Assembly (NCBI RefSeq): GCF_005047595.1
Contig: NZ_SUPL01000004.1
Span: forward strand, 248,001 to 312,000
DNA from: Pontimicrobium aquaticum
GTDB lineage: Bacteria; Bacteroidota; Bacteroidia; Flavobacteriales; Flavobacteriaceae
Length of the DNA stretch: 64,000 nucleotides
Reading direction: 5' to 3'
The notes below the pieces were generated by a model. It saw nothing but the letters and a program-made list of their open reading frames with translations, ran no database searches and had not been told where the DNA came from. A program made the translations under genes and the position numbers. Position 1 is the first letter of the stretch; every line of letters starts with the position of its first letter. Shown piece by piece: positions 33,990 to 43,063 of the stretch.

Positions 33990-34895
33990 TTATTTCAACT
34001 CATTCGACAAAGGATCTAAATGTTTCTTTTTTGCATAATCATAACCTTGTTGCCACCAATTTACCATTAAGCGTTTGCTAAAAATCAAGGAGTTTTCGGT
34101 TAAGCTCGTTGGCGTATAATACAAATTAAGCTCTACATTATTATTTTTAGCTGCTAATTTCCCTATGGTAATATCGTTTTTTTCAACCTGATTTAATAAA
34201 TGACCAAACAATCCCAACATTAATGAAAATGGATTTTTTCCCAATACTTTTTTCTTTTCCAAGCTTTCAGCTTCCAACACAATAGCATCTACCTCTGTAG
34301 CACCTCTTAAAATAGCTTCACGTATTGGTATTACACAGCCTAAACCTCCATCAGCATACTCAAAACCATCAACTGTAGCAAGCGACATAAACGGAATGTA
34401 ATTACATGAAATCCATATCCAATCACAAAATTCTTCATAAGTACAATCTTTAATAGACTTATACTCTACCCTGTTTTTAGACAGGTTAGACACTGTTACC
34501 ACCACATCTTCTTTCGTTGCTAGAATAGTTTTAAATTCATCTCTTGTAAAATTACGTCTGATATTTCTCTTTAAGTGCTTACTCTCTCCAAAGGTTCGTT
34601 TCATTCTAATAAATTGCCATAGTGAATTTATAAAGTCAATAGACACAAATTCGCGATCTCCTTTTTTACGCTGCACAAAAGGGCTAACGCTAAATATGTC
34701 ACGCTGTGTAACATTGGTAAATAACTCATAAACCTTATCTATCTTGTTTAATGATAGATGCGGAATCAACAAACTACCTGTTGAAGTTCCTAAAAACATA
34801 TCGTATTCCCTACCAAGGTCTTGCATTAAATATTGCGCAACACCTCCAGCAAAAGCGCCTTTACTTCCTCCTCCTGATATAACTAGTGCTTTCAT
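33990..34895 (-). CDS. patatin-like phospholipase
   Basis: A 301-residue protein with the patatin catalytic set: oxyanion glycines ISGGGSKGAFAGG (6-18), nucleophile Ser in LGTSTGSL near 36-43 and catalytic Asp in YADGGLGCVIPI near 180-191. No signal peptide, so it should act in the cytoplasm or at the inner membrane face, hydrolysing acyl lipids. It stands alone on the minus strand, divergent from the adhesin gene. Confidence 0.92.
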   Translation of the reverse strand: MKALVISGGGSKGAFAGGVAQYLMQDLGREYDMFLGTSTGSLLIPHLSLNKIDKVYELFTNVTQRDIFSVSPFVQRKKGDREFVSIDFINSLWQFIRMKRTFGESKHLKRNIRRNFTRDEFKTILATKEDVVVTVSNLSKNRVEYKSIKDCTYEEFCDWIWISCNYIPFMSLATVDGFEYADGGLGCVIPIREAILRGATEVDAIVLEAESLEKKKVLGKNPFSLMLGLFGHLLNQVEKNDITIGKLAAKNNNVELNLYYTPTSLTENSLIFSKRLMVNWWQQGYDYAKKKHLDPLSNELK

Positions 34896-35025
34896 AAATA
34901 TTTACTATAATACAATTTATTAACAAAAAAACTACTACATAAAACACCTTAAAACCTAACCTACCTAACAACAGAGTTTTATAGGTTATTCTTTAGAATT
35001 TTATGCTATAATTTACTTATAAAAT

Positions 35026-35054
35026 TTGTTGATTAAAAATTTTACTTATTTTCG
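35026..35054 (+). promoter_or_regulatory. probable promoter of the adhesin-sprF operon
   Basis: TTG (35026-35028), an 18-base spacer and TATTTTCG (35047-35054), one base off the TAnnTTTG consensus. It lies 27 bases upstream of ATG 35082. Confidence 0.5.
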
Positions 35055-35081
35055 TGTAAGAATTAACCTAAATATAATTTA

Positions 35082-38000
35082 ATGAGTAAGAATAAAACCC
35101 ATGTTTTTACTGCTTTATTTTTCTTAATTATAGTTATATCTATTTTTGGGCTTAGCAAAAAGAACTTAACCGACCATTTAAAAGCACTCAACTCTCACTT
35201 TAAAGTTTTTGCTCCTGTTGTTGATTTTAATTTTAATAATGATGGTGCTTGCTCTGGAACACCTATCACATTTACACCTAACGTTGTTGGTGACGCACCA
35301 TTTATCTACGATTGGGATTTCGGAAACGCAAATACCTCAACCGAGAGCAACCCTAGTCACACTTTTGAAGCCTTAGGATGCGGCACCCTAAACCAAAATG
35401 TCACTCTTACTGTTACAGACTCAAACGGATTAAGTGCTTCTGTAACCAAATCCATTTCTATTCAAGAGAAGCCTGATTTAGCCTTTACAAATTTAAATGC
35501 TCCTGGAGGATCCTCAGCTCCTTTTGAAAAATGTGGAGACAACAACTTTGATTTAGAATACACTATCAATGTTGACAACGTCTCTAATTCTACTGCTTGT
35601 ATCACTTCCTATAACATTGACTGGGGAGATGGCAGCACTGAAACAAACATCGCTTTTCCTATTGCGCACACATACACACAATTAGGTTCTTTTAATATGA
35701 CGATTACTGGGATTGGTGCTAATTGCAACAACTCCATAACCTATGTTGTAAAAAATTCCAACAACCCTATTGGAGCTTTAGTAACACCTGGAAATACAAC
35801 AAATTTATGTCTCCCTGTCGCACCTATGGAATTTGCTATTGGATCATGGGCTTTAAATCCTTCAGACACGAATTACCGTGTAGATTATGGCGACGGAACA
35901 GTAGTAAATTATTCGCAAGCTCAATTAGAAAGTTCAATATATTACAATTCATCAAACCCACCAGCTTCTCAAGATTTTCCAATACCTCATACTTTTACAA
36001 GTTTTAATTGTCCTAGTGGAGATATAGTCACTTTAACAATTACAACTTCTTGTGGTCAATCTGTTTTAACTGCTGGCCCAATAATTATATTAGATGCGCC
36101 TATCACTAATTTTAGCGTAACAAACATTGCGTGCGCTAATACTCCTGTTTACTTTAACAACACCACTATTGCAGGCTACACCAACGACTGTAGTACTGTT
36201 GATGTATATACTTGGGACTTTGGTGATGGTAGCCCTACATCAAACGCAGTAAATCCAAGTCATGTTTATACTACTCCAGGAACCTATACTGCTACTTTAT
36301 CTTCTGTAACACCCTGTGGTATTGGAGCAACAGTTTCAAGAACTATTTGCGTAGAACCAATTTTAGAACCAAATTTCACCTTTGATAATGCATGTGTCTC
36401 CGAAGTATTTCAAATTACCAACACCACAGACACAAGTCAAAGCTGCGGAACAGAAACCTATAGATGGGAAATGATTTCCTATTCAGAAGCCTATTGTGGC
36501 GAAGAACCCGAACGATGGTATTTTACCAATGGCACAAATAGCTACTCAAGAGAGCCTGCTATTAACTTTATAACTCCAGGCATTTATTACCTTAGGTTAA
36601 CTACTAGAAATTCTTGCGGGATTGACAGACACATTACAAAGAGGATTGATGTAAAGAAAAAGCCAGTAATTTCATTAGAACCTATATCAAATTTTTGCGA
36701 ATCAGCTACCATCTATCCAGTAGGAAGAATTGAAGAAACCTGCTCTCCTAGTTCAGAAATAACATACTCTTGGAGCTTTCCAGGTGGCTCACCTTCAACA
36801 TCAAACCAATTAGATCCAGGACAAATCAACTACTCTTCTAGCGGCAATTACACTGTAACATTTAGTGTATCTAACAGTTGCGGCACTACAACTGTAAGCG
36901 ATACATTTTCGGTAGATTTAGATTTATCTCCAATTATTTCAGATAAATCCATCGAAATTTGTAGCGGAGAGACTTTTGTTGTAAATCCTAACAACTCAGG
37001 CACAGATAATGTTCCTGCAGGAACAAGATACACATGGTCCACTCCAGTTGTATCTCCGGCTGGAGCTGTTAGTGGTGCTTCAGCACAGTCAACTCCAAGA
37101 TCTAATATTAGCCAAACATTAATTAACAATACAAATTTTCCTGCTACAGTAACATATACCGTATCACCTGTTTCAGGCGCTTGTCTTGGTCCAGATTTTA
37201 CAATAACCGTTACTGTAAACCCTACAATAAATGTAGATTCTACCATAATTAATAATTCTTGCTTTGAATCAGACGACGCTTCAATAAACATTACAATATC
37301 TGGTGGCATACCTTTTAGTACAGGAAATCCATATAATATTACATGGACTGGCCCAAATGGATTTACAAGCACAAATGAATACATCACTAATTTAGAGCCC
37401 GGAAACTACACACTCTCTATTACCGATGATGGCAATTGTCCATTTACCACAACTTACACTATCACAGAACCAGGGTTATTTAGGTTCACAGGAAACAAAA
37501 CAGACATTTCGTGTTTTGGAGCAAATGATGGCAGAATTAATTTAAATGTGTATGGCGGCGTTCCTGCATATACTTATTCTTGGACAAAAGATGGCAATCC
37601 GTATGCTATCTCTGAGGATTTGAACAATCTTGGTCCTGGAGTATATGAAGTCACAATTACTGAAACCAATAATTGTGGCATTTTAACCGAAGCATACACG
37701 ATAATTGAACCTCCTTTACTTCAAGCTAGCTTAGTAAATCAAGTTAATATTGAATGCTATGGTGCTTTTACAGGCGAAATCTCTGTAGAAGTTACAGGAG
37801 GCAGAGCCACAGAAATAACTCCAGGAGTTTTTAATTATAGATATTTATGGACTGGTCCAAACGGCTTTACCAGTTCTAACGAGGACTTAATAAATGTTGA
37901 AGCTGGCACTTACAACTTAACAGTAACCGATAATTCTGGCTGTACAGACACACTGCAAGTTACATTATTACAAAATCCAGAAATCCAAATAGATTATACC

Positions 38001-39449
38001 ATCACAGAAATTATATGTTATAATGATGACAGCGGAGGCATTACTATTAACAATATTACAGGAGGTGTTCCTCCATACGAACCAGTACAATGGAGCAACC
38101 TAGGAACTGGAATGTCTCAACAAAACCTTTCAGCTGGCACTTATACAATCACCATTACTGATGCCTTAGGCTGTATTAGGGTTTTCCCAATTACAATAGA
38201 CAATGCTCCTGTTTTTGAAATAAACCCTGATGTCAGACAAATTTCTTGTTACGGTGAAAACGACGGAAGCATCAAACTAAATCTTATAGGAGGTGCCACT
38301 CCTGTAACTTTAGTTTGGGATGATAATTCTACCGCAGGAGACGAACGAAATAATATTGGTCCTGGCACCTATACAGCAACTATTACAGACGCCTTAAACT
38401 GTGAAATAACAGAAACATTTACCATTAGCGAGCCTGATGAGTTAGAAATGTCTGCGAGCATTACTGATGCACTAGATTGCGATGATGTAAATTCTGGAGC
38501 TATAGATTTATCAGTAACAGGAGGCACACTACCTTTATCCATAAGATGGTCAAATAATGCCACTACCGAAGACCTCACAAACACACCACCTGGAAACTAT
38601 ACAGTAACAATTACAGATGCTAATGGCTGTGAAATTACCGAAACCTTTGAGGTAAAACGTTTTGATCCGCTTGATGCACCTATAGAAGTTATCACCAATT
38701 TTGATTGTGATACACGTTACGTAGATCAAACATTTATTGCACATCCTGAAGGAGGAGTACCTCCATACCAATTAAGTTGGTCTAGCGGAACTATAACAGG
38801 AGCCAATAATGAAATTATGAATACCGATGAAAATGGCTTAGTAATCCTTACCATAGTCGATAGCCTTGGATGTAGTAGAGATATCTCTGTTCAAGTTGAC
38901 ACTCCTGTTCTGGGTGACGCAGATTTTGAAACAAGCTCTATTGGCTATAGCGTTTATGGATTATACGCTATTCAAGACCCTATACAATTTACAAATTTGG
39001 CTACAGGAGATTTTGTCAGTGTTATTTGGGATTTTGGTGATGGGAATTTTTCAGATGAAGAGAATCCTGTTCACTCTTATGTTAATGTTGGCACTTATAC
39101 CGTTTTACAAACTGTAACCTACCCTTTTGGATGCACCTATTCTCGAACCATAACACTAGACGTTGAAAAAGGATACAGCTTAATAATGCCTAATGCTTTC
39201 ACGCCAAACAACGATGGGGTAAACGACTACTTCACTCCTTCTTTTCTAGGCTTAAGCGATATGACACTAAATATTTATGATACTTGGGGAGGCGTAATAT
39301 ATTCTGAATCAGGAGAAGATATTAGAGGCTGGAATGGCAAAGTAAACGACCTAGATAGTGAAAACGGAAACTACTATTACAAATTTATCGCTAAAACCTT
39401 CTATGGAGCTACCGTAACTAAAGAAGGTCCAATAGTATTAATCAAATAA
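35082..39449 (+). CDS. SprB-like modular cell-surface adhesin with gliding-associated C-terminal domain
   Basis: A 1455-residue secreted protein. An N-terminal hydrophobic segment (about 9-24) serves for export. PKD-type domains follow (YDWDFGNANTSTESNPSHTF near 77; YTWDFGDGSPTSNAVNPSHV near 380). From about 715 to 1270 run seven SprB-type repeats of 75-90 residues, each with an opening Cys, a GG and a closing NxC (for example ISCFGANDGRINLNVYGG). Another PKD domain near 1275-1360 (WDFGDGNFSDEENPVHSY) precedes the CHU_C-type C-terminal domain (MPNAFTPNNDGVNDYF near 1368), a type B signal for T9SS. It is far smaller than SprB but of the same plan. A SprF-like gene follows 13 bases downstream. 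Confidence 0.92.
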   Translation: MSKNKTHVFTALFFLIIVISIFGLSKKNLTDHLKALNSHFKVFAPVVDFNFNNDGACSGTPITFTPNVVGDAPFIYDWDFGNANTSTESNPSHTFEALGCGTLNQNVTLTVTDSNGLSASVTKSISIQEKPDLAFTNLNAPGGSSAPFEKCGDNNFDLEYTINVDNVSNSTACITSYNIDWGDGSTETNIAFPIAHTYTQLGSFNMTITGIGANCNNSITYVVKNSNNPIGALVTPGNTTNLCLPVAPMEFAIGSWALNPSDTNYRVDYGDGTVVNYSQAQLESSIYYNSSNPPASQDFPIPHTFTSFNCPSGDIVTLTITTSCGQSVLTAGPIIILDAPITNFSVTNIACANTPVYFNNTTIAGYTNDCSTVDVYTWDFGDGSPTSNAVNPSHVYTTPGTYTATLSSVTPCGIGATVSRTICVEPILEPNFTFDNACVSEVFQITNTTDTSQSCGTETYRWEMISYSEAYCGEEPERWYFTNGTNSYSREPAINFITPGIYYLRLTTRNSCGIDRHITKRIDVKKKPVISLEPISNFCESATIYPVGRIEETCSPSSEITYSWSFPGGSPSTSNQLDPGQINYSSSGNYTVTFSVSNSCGTTTVSDTFSVDLDLSPIISDKSIEICSGETFVVNPNNSGTDNVPAGTRYTWSTPVVSPAGAVSGASAQSTPRSNISQTLINNTNFPATVTYTVSPVSGACLGPDFTITVTVNPTINVDSTIINNSCFESDDASINITISGGIPFSTGNPYNITWTGPNGFTSTNEYITNLEPGNYTLSITDDGNCPFTTTYTITEPGLFRFTGNKTDISCFGANDGRINLNVYGGVPAYTYSWTKDGNPYAISEDLNNLGPGVYEVTITETNNCGILTEAYTIIEPPLLQASLVNQVNIECYGAFTGEISVEVTGGRATEITPGVFNYRYLWTGPNGFTSSNEDLINVEAGTYNLTVTDNSGCTDTLQVTLLQNPEIQIDYTITEIICYNDDSGGITINNITGGVPPYEPVQWSNLGTGMSQQNLSAGTYTITITDALGCIRVFPITIDNAPVFEINPDVRQISCYGENDGSIKLNLIGGATPVTLVWDDNSTAGDERNNIGPGTYTATITDALNCEITETFTISEPDELEMSASITDALDCDDVNSGAIDLSVTGGTLPLSIRWSNNATTEDLTNTPPGNYTVTITDANGCEITETFEVKRFDPLDAPIEVITNFDCDTRYVDQTFIAHPEGGVPPYQLSWSSGTITGANNEIMNTDENGLVILTIVDSLGCSRDISVQVDTPVLGDADFETSSIGYSVYGLYAIQDPIQFTNLATGDFVSVIWDFGDGNFSDEENPVHSYVNVGTYTVLQTVTYPFGCTYSRTITLDVEKGYSLIMPNAFTPNNDGVNDYFTPSFLGLSDMTLNIYDTWGGVIYSESGEDIRGWNGKVNDLDSENGNYYYKFIAKTFYGATVTKEGPIVLIK

Positions 39450-39462
39450 AGACAACTAAAAA

Positions 39463-40464
39463 ATGAAAATAAAAAGCATTATCATACTAGTCTTTCTTTG
39501 TCTTTTTATTAAAGCGAATGCTCAAGACCCTGTTTTTACACAATATTTTTTAATTCCAGAAACCTTAAACCCTGGGTTTTCTGGATTTATGGAAACCACA
39601 TATGGAGGCGTTATACACAGAGAACAATGGCCTGATTTAAACTTGAAAATAGATACCGACTATGCTTTTATTAACACCTGGAATGAAGGCATGAATACAG
39701 GTATTGGCCTAAGTTTTTTAAGTCAAAGAGAAAATATTACCAACTACAATTTCACTCAAATTAATGCCAATTATGCTTATAGAGTACGCATAAGCGACAA
39801 TTGGTATTTTAGACCAGCCATAGAAGCTGGATTTGGATTTAAGTCTTATGCATTTCAAAACTTAGTCTTAGAAGATCAAATTAACATCTACACAGGAGTC
39901 ATCAACACTAGTTCTATGGATCCTATTTTACTTAACAACAAAGTAAGCTTTTTTGATATTTCGGCTGGAATGGTGTTTAATACAGATAATTTTTGGTTTG
40001 GACTCTCAATGAAACACCTTAATAAACCCAATATTTCTTTTACAGATAATGGAAATGTTCCATTAGATACTTTTTTCTCTGCAAGTTCTGGATACGAATT
40101 TCATTTAGCAGATTTTATAGATGTTAGTTGGTTTCCGTACGAAACAAAAATGCTTGTTGCCACAAATTACATGCAACAAGGGCGTCATAGCCGATTAGAT
40201 TTAGGAGCCTCAATATTGTTCGAAAAAATGTTTTTAGGAGCTTCATTAGTTACAAGCCCATCAAAAAATGGTCCTTACAACCACTTAATCTCCTCTGTTA
40301 ATTTATACACAGGCTTACAGTATGAAAACTTAAGATTTGGTGTTTCCTATGATTTAAATACATCTAAAATTGGAAAAACAGGAGGCATTTATGAATTATC
40401 TTTAACATATCAGTTTGATTTAGATGTAAAATGCTTTGCTTGTCCGAACTATACTGGCAGATAA
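39463..40464 (+). CDS. PorP/SprF family type IX secretion membrane protein
   Basis: A 333-residue outer-membrane protein with a signal peptide (about 1-20, ending in KANAQ) and the family start DPVFTQYFLIPETLNPGFSG, then many amphipathic strands. A GGIYELSLTYQFDL strand lies near the end, with CFACPNYTG after it. SprF is needed for surface delivery of SprB, and PorP/SprF proteins typically sit next to the adhesin they serve, as here. The two genes are clearly an operon. Confidence 0.93.
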   Translation: MKIKSIIILVFLCLFIKANAQDPVFTQYFLIPETLNPGFSGFMETTYGGVIHREQWPDLNLKIDTDYAFINTWNEGMNTGIGLSFLSQRENITNYNFTQINANYAYRVRISDNWYFRPAIEAGFGFKSYAFQNLVLEDQINIYTGVINTSSMDPILLNNKVSFFDISAGMVFNTDNFWFGLSMKHLNKPNISFTDNGNVPLDTFFSASSGYEFHLADFIDVSWFPYETKMLVATNYMQQGRHSRLDLGASILFEKMFLGASLVTSPSKNGPYNHLISSVNLYTGLQYENLRFGVSYDLNTSKIGKTGGIYELSLTYQFDLDVKCFACPNYTGR

Positions 40465-40521
40465 AATTTTAAACGCACTATTTAACACTCAATATTTACT
40501 GTAAATAACTATTTTAGTTTT

Positions 40522-42651
40522 ATGAATGGTAATATTCTACAAACTCCAATAGATTATTTAAAAGGTGTTGGTCCAAATCGCGCAGATTTACTGCGCAAGG
40601 AGCTTGGTATTCACACCTATCAGGACTTAATTAACCTGTTTCCCAATCGGTATATAGACAGAACGCAGTATTACAAAATCAATCAACTACAACAAAACGC
40701 TTCCGAAGTTCAAGTTGTGGGTAAAATTACCAATTTAAAAGAAGTCGCTCAAAAAAGAGGCAAACGCTTAGTGGCAACGTTTCAAGATGACACTGGAACC
40801 ATGGAATTTGTATGGTTTAGAGGTCATAAATGGATTCGCGACAGCATTAAACTAAACACACCTTATGTGGCTTTTGGTAAAGTTAATTGGTTTAATGGAC
40901 GATTCAGCATACCTCATCCAGAACTGGAGTTAGTAGCTGAGCATGAGAAAAATTTACGTTCGGCTATGCAAGCGGTTTATCCATCAACAGAAAAGTTATC
41001 TAATAAAGGCATTACCAATCGTGTGATTATAAAAATCATACAGCAATTATTTTTAGAAACGAAAGGAAAATTTACCGAAACGCTTTCTAAAGATTTAATT
41101 GAAGAACAAAAATTATTATCAAAATCTGAAGCACTTTTCAATGTGCATTTTCCAAAGTCACAATCACTTTTAGCACATGCACAATTTCGATTAAAATTTG
41201 AAGAATTATTTTACATTCAACTACAATTAATTTTAAAAAACCTCATCCATAAATCAAAAATAAAAGGCTTTCCTTTTAAAAAAGTAGGCAACCATTTTAA
41301 CACCTTTTTTAAAGACCATTTACCTTTCGAATTAACCAATGCACAAAAGCGAGTTATTAAAGAAATTCGACACGATTTAGGAAGTAATGCTCAAATGAAT
41401 CGATTATTACAAGGAGATGTAGGTTCTGGAAAGACCATAGTTGCGTTAATGTCAATGTTAATCGCTATTGACAACGGTTTTCAAGCGTGCTTAATGGCGC
41501 CAACTGAAATTTTGTCAGTCCAACACTACAACAATTTAAAAGAACAATGTAAAAAACTGAATATCAGCATTAAACTATTAACTGGTTCAACTAAAACTTT
41601 AGAAAGACGAAAAATTCACGAATCTTTAGAAAATGGCAAATTAAACATCTTAATTGGCACACATGCTCTACTTGAAGATAAGGTGAAATTTAAGAATTTA
41701 GGACTCGCCATTATCGACGAACAACATCGTTTTGGAGTCGCTCAAAGAAGTAAACTTTGGAAAAAAGGCCCTACCTCTAGGGAGGTTGGTGGGGCTGTTC
41801 CTCCACACATCTTGGTGATGACTGCTACACCAATTCCAAGAACCTTGGCAATGTCTGTTTATGGTGATCTCGATATCTCCATAATTGACGAATTACCACC
41901 AGGCAGAAAGGAGATAAAAACCGTACATCGATTTGATAAAAACCGTCTGCAAGTTTTCAGGTTTATACGAGATGAAATAAAAAAAGGCAGACAAGTCTAT
42001 ATTGTTTATCCATTAATTCAAGAAAGCTCAGCTATGGATTATAAAGACCTCATGGATGGCTATGAGAGTATCTCCAGAGATTTTCCAATGCCAGAATACC
42101 AAATCTCCATTGTGCACGGAAAAATGAAAGCTGCAGATAAAGATTACGAAATGCAGCGTTTTGCCAAAGGAGAAACACAAATTATGGTAGCCACCACAGT
42201 GATTGAGGTTGGTGTAAACGTGCCAAATGCTTCGGTTATGATTATAGAAAGTGCCGAACGTTTTGGTTTATCGCAGTTACACCAATTACGTGGTCGTGTT
42301 GGTCGTGGTGCCGAACAGAGTTATTGCATCCTCATGACTGGACATAAATTGAGCAACGATAGCAGAACGAGATTAGAAACCATGGTGAGCACCAACGATG
42401 GCTTTGAAATAGCTGAAGTCGATTTAAAACTTCGTGGTCCTGGAGATATTATGGGAACACAACAAAGTGGCGTACTCAACCTTAAAATAGCCGACATCGT
42501 TAAGGATAAAGATATTTTACAGCAAGCGCGCTTTTACGCTAAACGTGTTTTAAGCCAAGACCCTACTCTATCTAGTACAGACAATAAAGTAATTTTAAAC
42601 ACTTACAAACAGCTTAGTAAGTACAAAAATATTTGGAATTATATTAGCTAG
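40522..42651 (+). CDS. recG: ATP-dependent DNA helicase RecG
   Basis: A 709-residue fork-remodelling helicase. The N-terminal wedge (OB-fold) domain covers about 1-200, then TNAQKRVIKEI and Walker A LLQGDVGSGKT near 295-305, DEQHRFG near 400, MTATPIPRT near 433-441, TTVIEVGVNVPNA near 557 and QLRGRVGRG near 590. Just after KLWKK (about 415-426) the chain reads GPTSREVGGAV before PPHIL, where the usual linker is about three residues; the DNA there is a GC-rich imperfect palindrome (41767-41799). This looks like an in-frame repeat insertion in a surface loop between motifs. The frame is intact, so the protein is probably functional. Confidence 0.96.
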   Translation: MNGNILQTPIDYLKGVGPNRADLLRKELGIHTYQDLINLFPNRYIDRTQYYKINQLQQNASEVQVVGKITNLKEVAQKRGKRLVATFQDDTGTMEFVWFRGHKWIRDSIKLNTPYVAFGKVNWFNGRFSIPHPELELVAEHEKNLRSAMQAVYPSTEKLSNKGITNRVIIKIIQQLFLETKGKFTETLSKDLIEEQKLLSKSEALFNVHFPKSQSLLAHAQFRLKFEELFYIQLQLILKNLIHKSKIKGFPFKKVGNHFNTFFKDHLPFELTNAQKRVIKEIRHDLGSNAQMNRLLQGDVGSGKTIVALMSMLIAIDNGFQACLMAPTEILSVQHYNNLKEQCKKLNISIKLLTGSTKTLERRKIHESLENGKLNILIGTHALLEDKVKFKNLGLAIIDEQHRFGVAQRSKLWKKGPTSREVGGAVPPHILVMTATPIPRTLAMSVYGDLDISIIDELPPGRKEIKTVHRFDKNRLQVFRFIRDEIKKGRQVYIVYPLIQESSAMDYKDLMDGYESISRDFPMPEYQISIVHGKMKAADKDYEMQRFAKGETQIMVATTVIEVGVNVPNASVMIIESAERFGLSQLHQLRGRVGRGAEQSYCILMTGHKLSNDSRTRLETMVSTNDGFEIAEVDLKLRGPGDIMGTQQSGVLNLKIADIVKDKDILQQARFYAKRVLSQDPTLSSTDNKVILNTYKQLSKYKNIWNYIS
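41767..41799 (+). repeat. palindrome-like in-frame insertion in recG
   Basis: CCTACCTCTAGGGAGG is an imperfect palindrome followed by TTGGTGGGGCT, GC-rich in an AT-rich gene. It encodes GPTSREVGGAV. The form resembles intergenic palindromes known from flavobacteria; no second copy was seen in this window. Confidence 0.5.
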
Positions 42652-42659
42652 TCGCGTTT

Positions 42660-42748
42660 GTCATTGCGAGACCAAAGGTCGTGGCAATCTTATTATTAGA
42701 AACTCCTTTTTAAAAGATTACTTCAGTCGTACCTCCTTCGTAATGACA
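42660..42748. repeat. palindromic intergenic repeat (family A)
   Basis: Begins GTCATTGCGAG and ends TTCGTAATGAC, with inner arms CGTGGCAATCT and AGATTACTTCAG. Its first 31 bases closely match the reverse complement of 964-994. It follows recG by eight bases. The rest of 42749-42944 holds a hairpin (42751-42795) and AT-rich sequence without a gene. Confidence 0.75.
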
Positions 42749-42750
42749 GA

Positions 42751-42795
42751 ATAAAAAAAACTCAAAGCCTCAACCAACCAAGAGTGCTTTGAGTT
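42751..42795 (-). terminator. hairpin with T run on the minus strand
   Basis: AACTCAAAGC (42759-42768) and GCTTTGAGTT (42786-42795) form a ten-base-pair stem with a 17-base loop. Read on the minus strand it is followed by eight T. No minus-strand gene ends directly here; the nearest is the TlpA-like gene ending at 43704. Confidence 0.5.
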
Positions 42796-42944
42796 ATAAA
42801 CTGACATTAATAAATGTTCGTTTTTTAATTGATCTTACTAACCAAACTAAAGTTACAATCTTAACCTATGCAAGTTGTTAGCATACTGTTAATTAACGAA
42901 TTTTTAAGACGCCTTATTGTTAATAATTAGTTTCGAGAAGTGTT

Positions 42945-42952
42945 TATCTTTG
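42945..42952 (+). promoter_or_regulatory. -7 element TATCTTTG
   Basis: A full match to TAnnTTTG. A TTG at 42917-42919 is 25 bases upstream, slightly too far. It stands 25 bases before a 14-codon open frame (42977-43021) and 112 bases before the gene at 43064. Confidence 0.55.
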
Positions 42953-42976
42953 TAGAAATTTCTTATAACTTCGCTT

Positions 42977-43021
42977 ATGGATGCTGAATTTGCTTCAGTA
43001 TCGGTTGATAACATCAATTAA
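42977..43021 (+). other. 14-codon open frame in the promoter-proximal position
   Basis: ATG to TAA encodes MDAEFASVSVDNIN. It lies at the distance from the -7 element where start codons of other genes in this window are found (about 20-40 bases). It could be a leader peptide, the N-terminal stump of an interrupted gene, or chance. Confidence 0.35.
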
Positions 43022-43063
43022 AACTGAGTTTATTTTGACCATTGACAGCATTTTGAAAAAAAT

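Noticed and set aside
36848-37387. 179-codon minus-strand open frame inside the adhesin gene
   Set aside because: It is antisense to clear PKD and SprB-type repeats; the repetitive Thr/Ser/Val codons of the adhesin create long open antisense frames.
35082-39449. CRISPR array or tandem DNA repeats in the adhesin
   Set aside because: Repeat units are similar only at the protein level and are 75-90 residues long; there is no direct DNA repeat-spacer pattern.
40515-40522. TAGTTTTA as a promoter for recG
   Set aside because: It overlaps the ATG at 40522, which is the expected RecG start, so it cannot drive that start codon.
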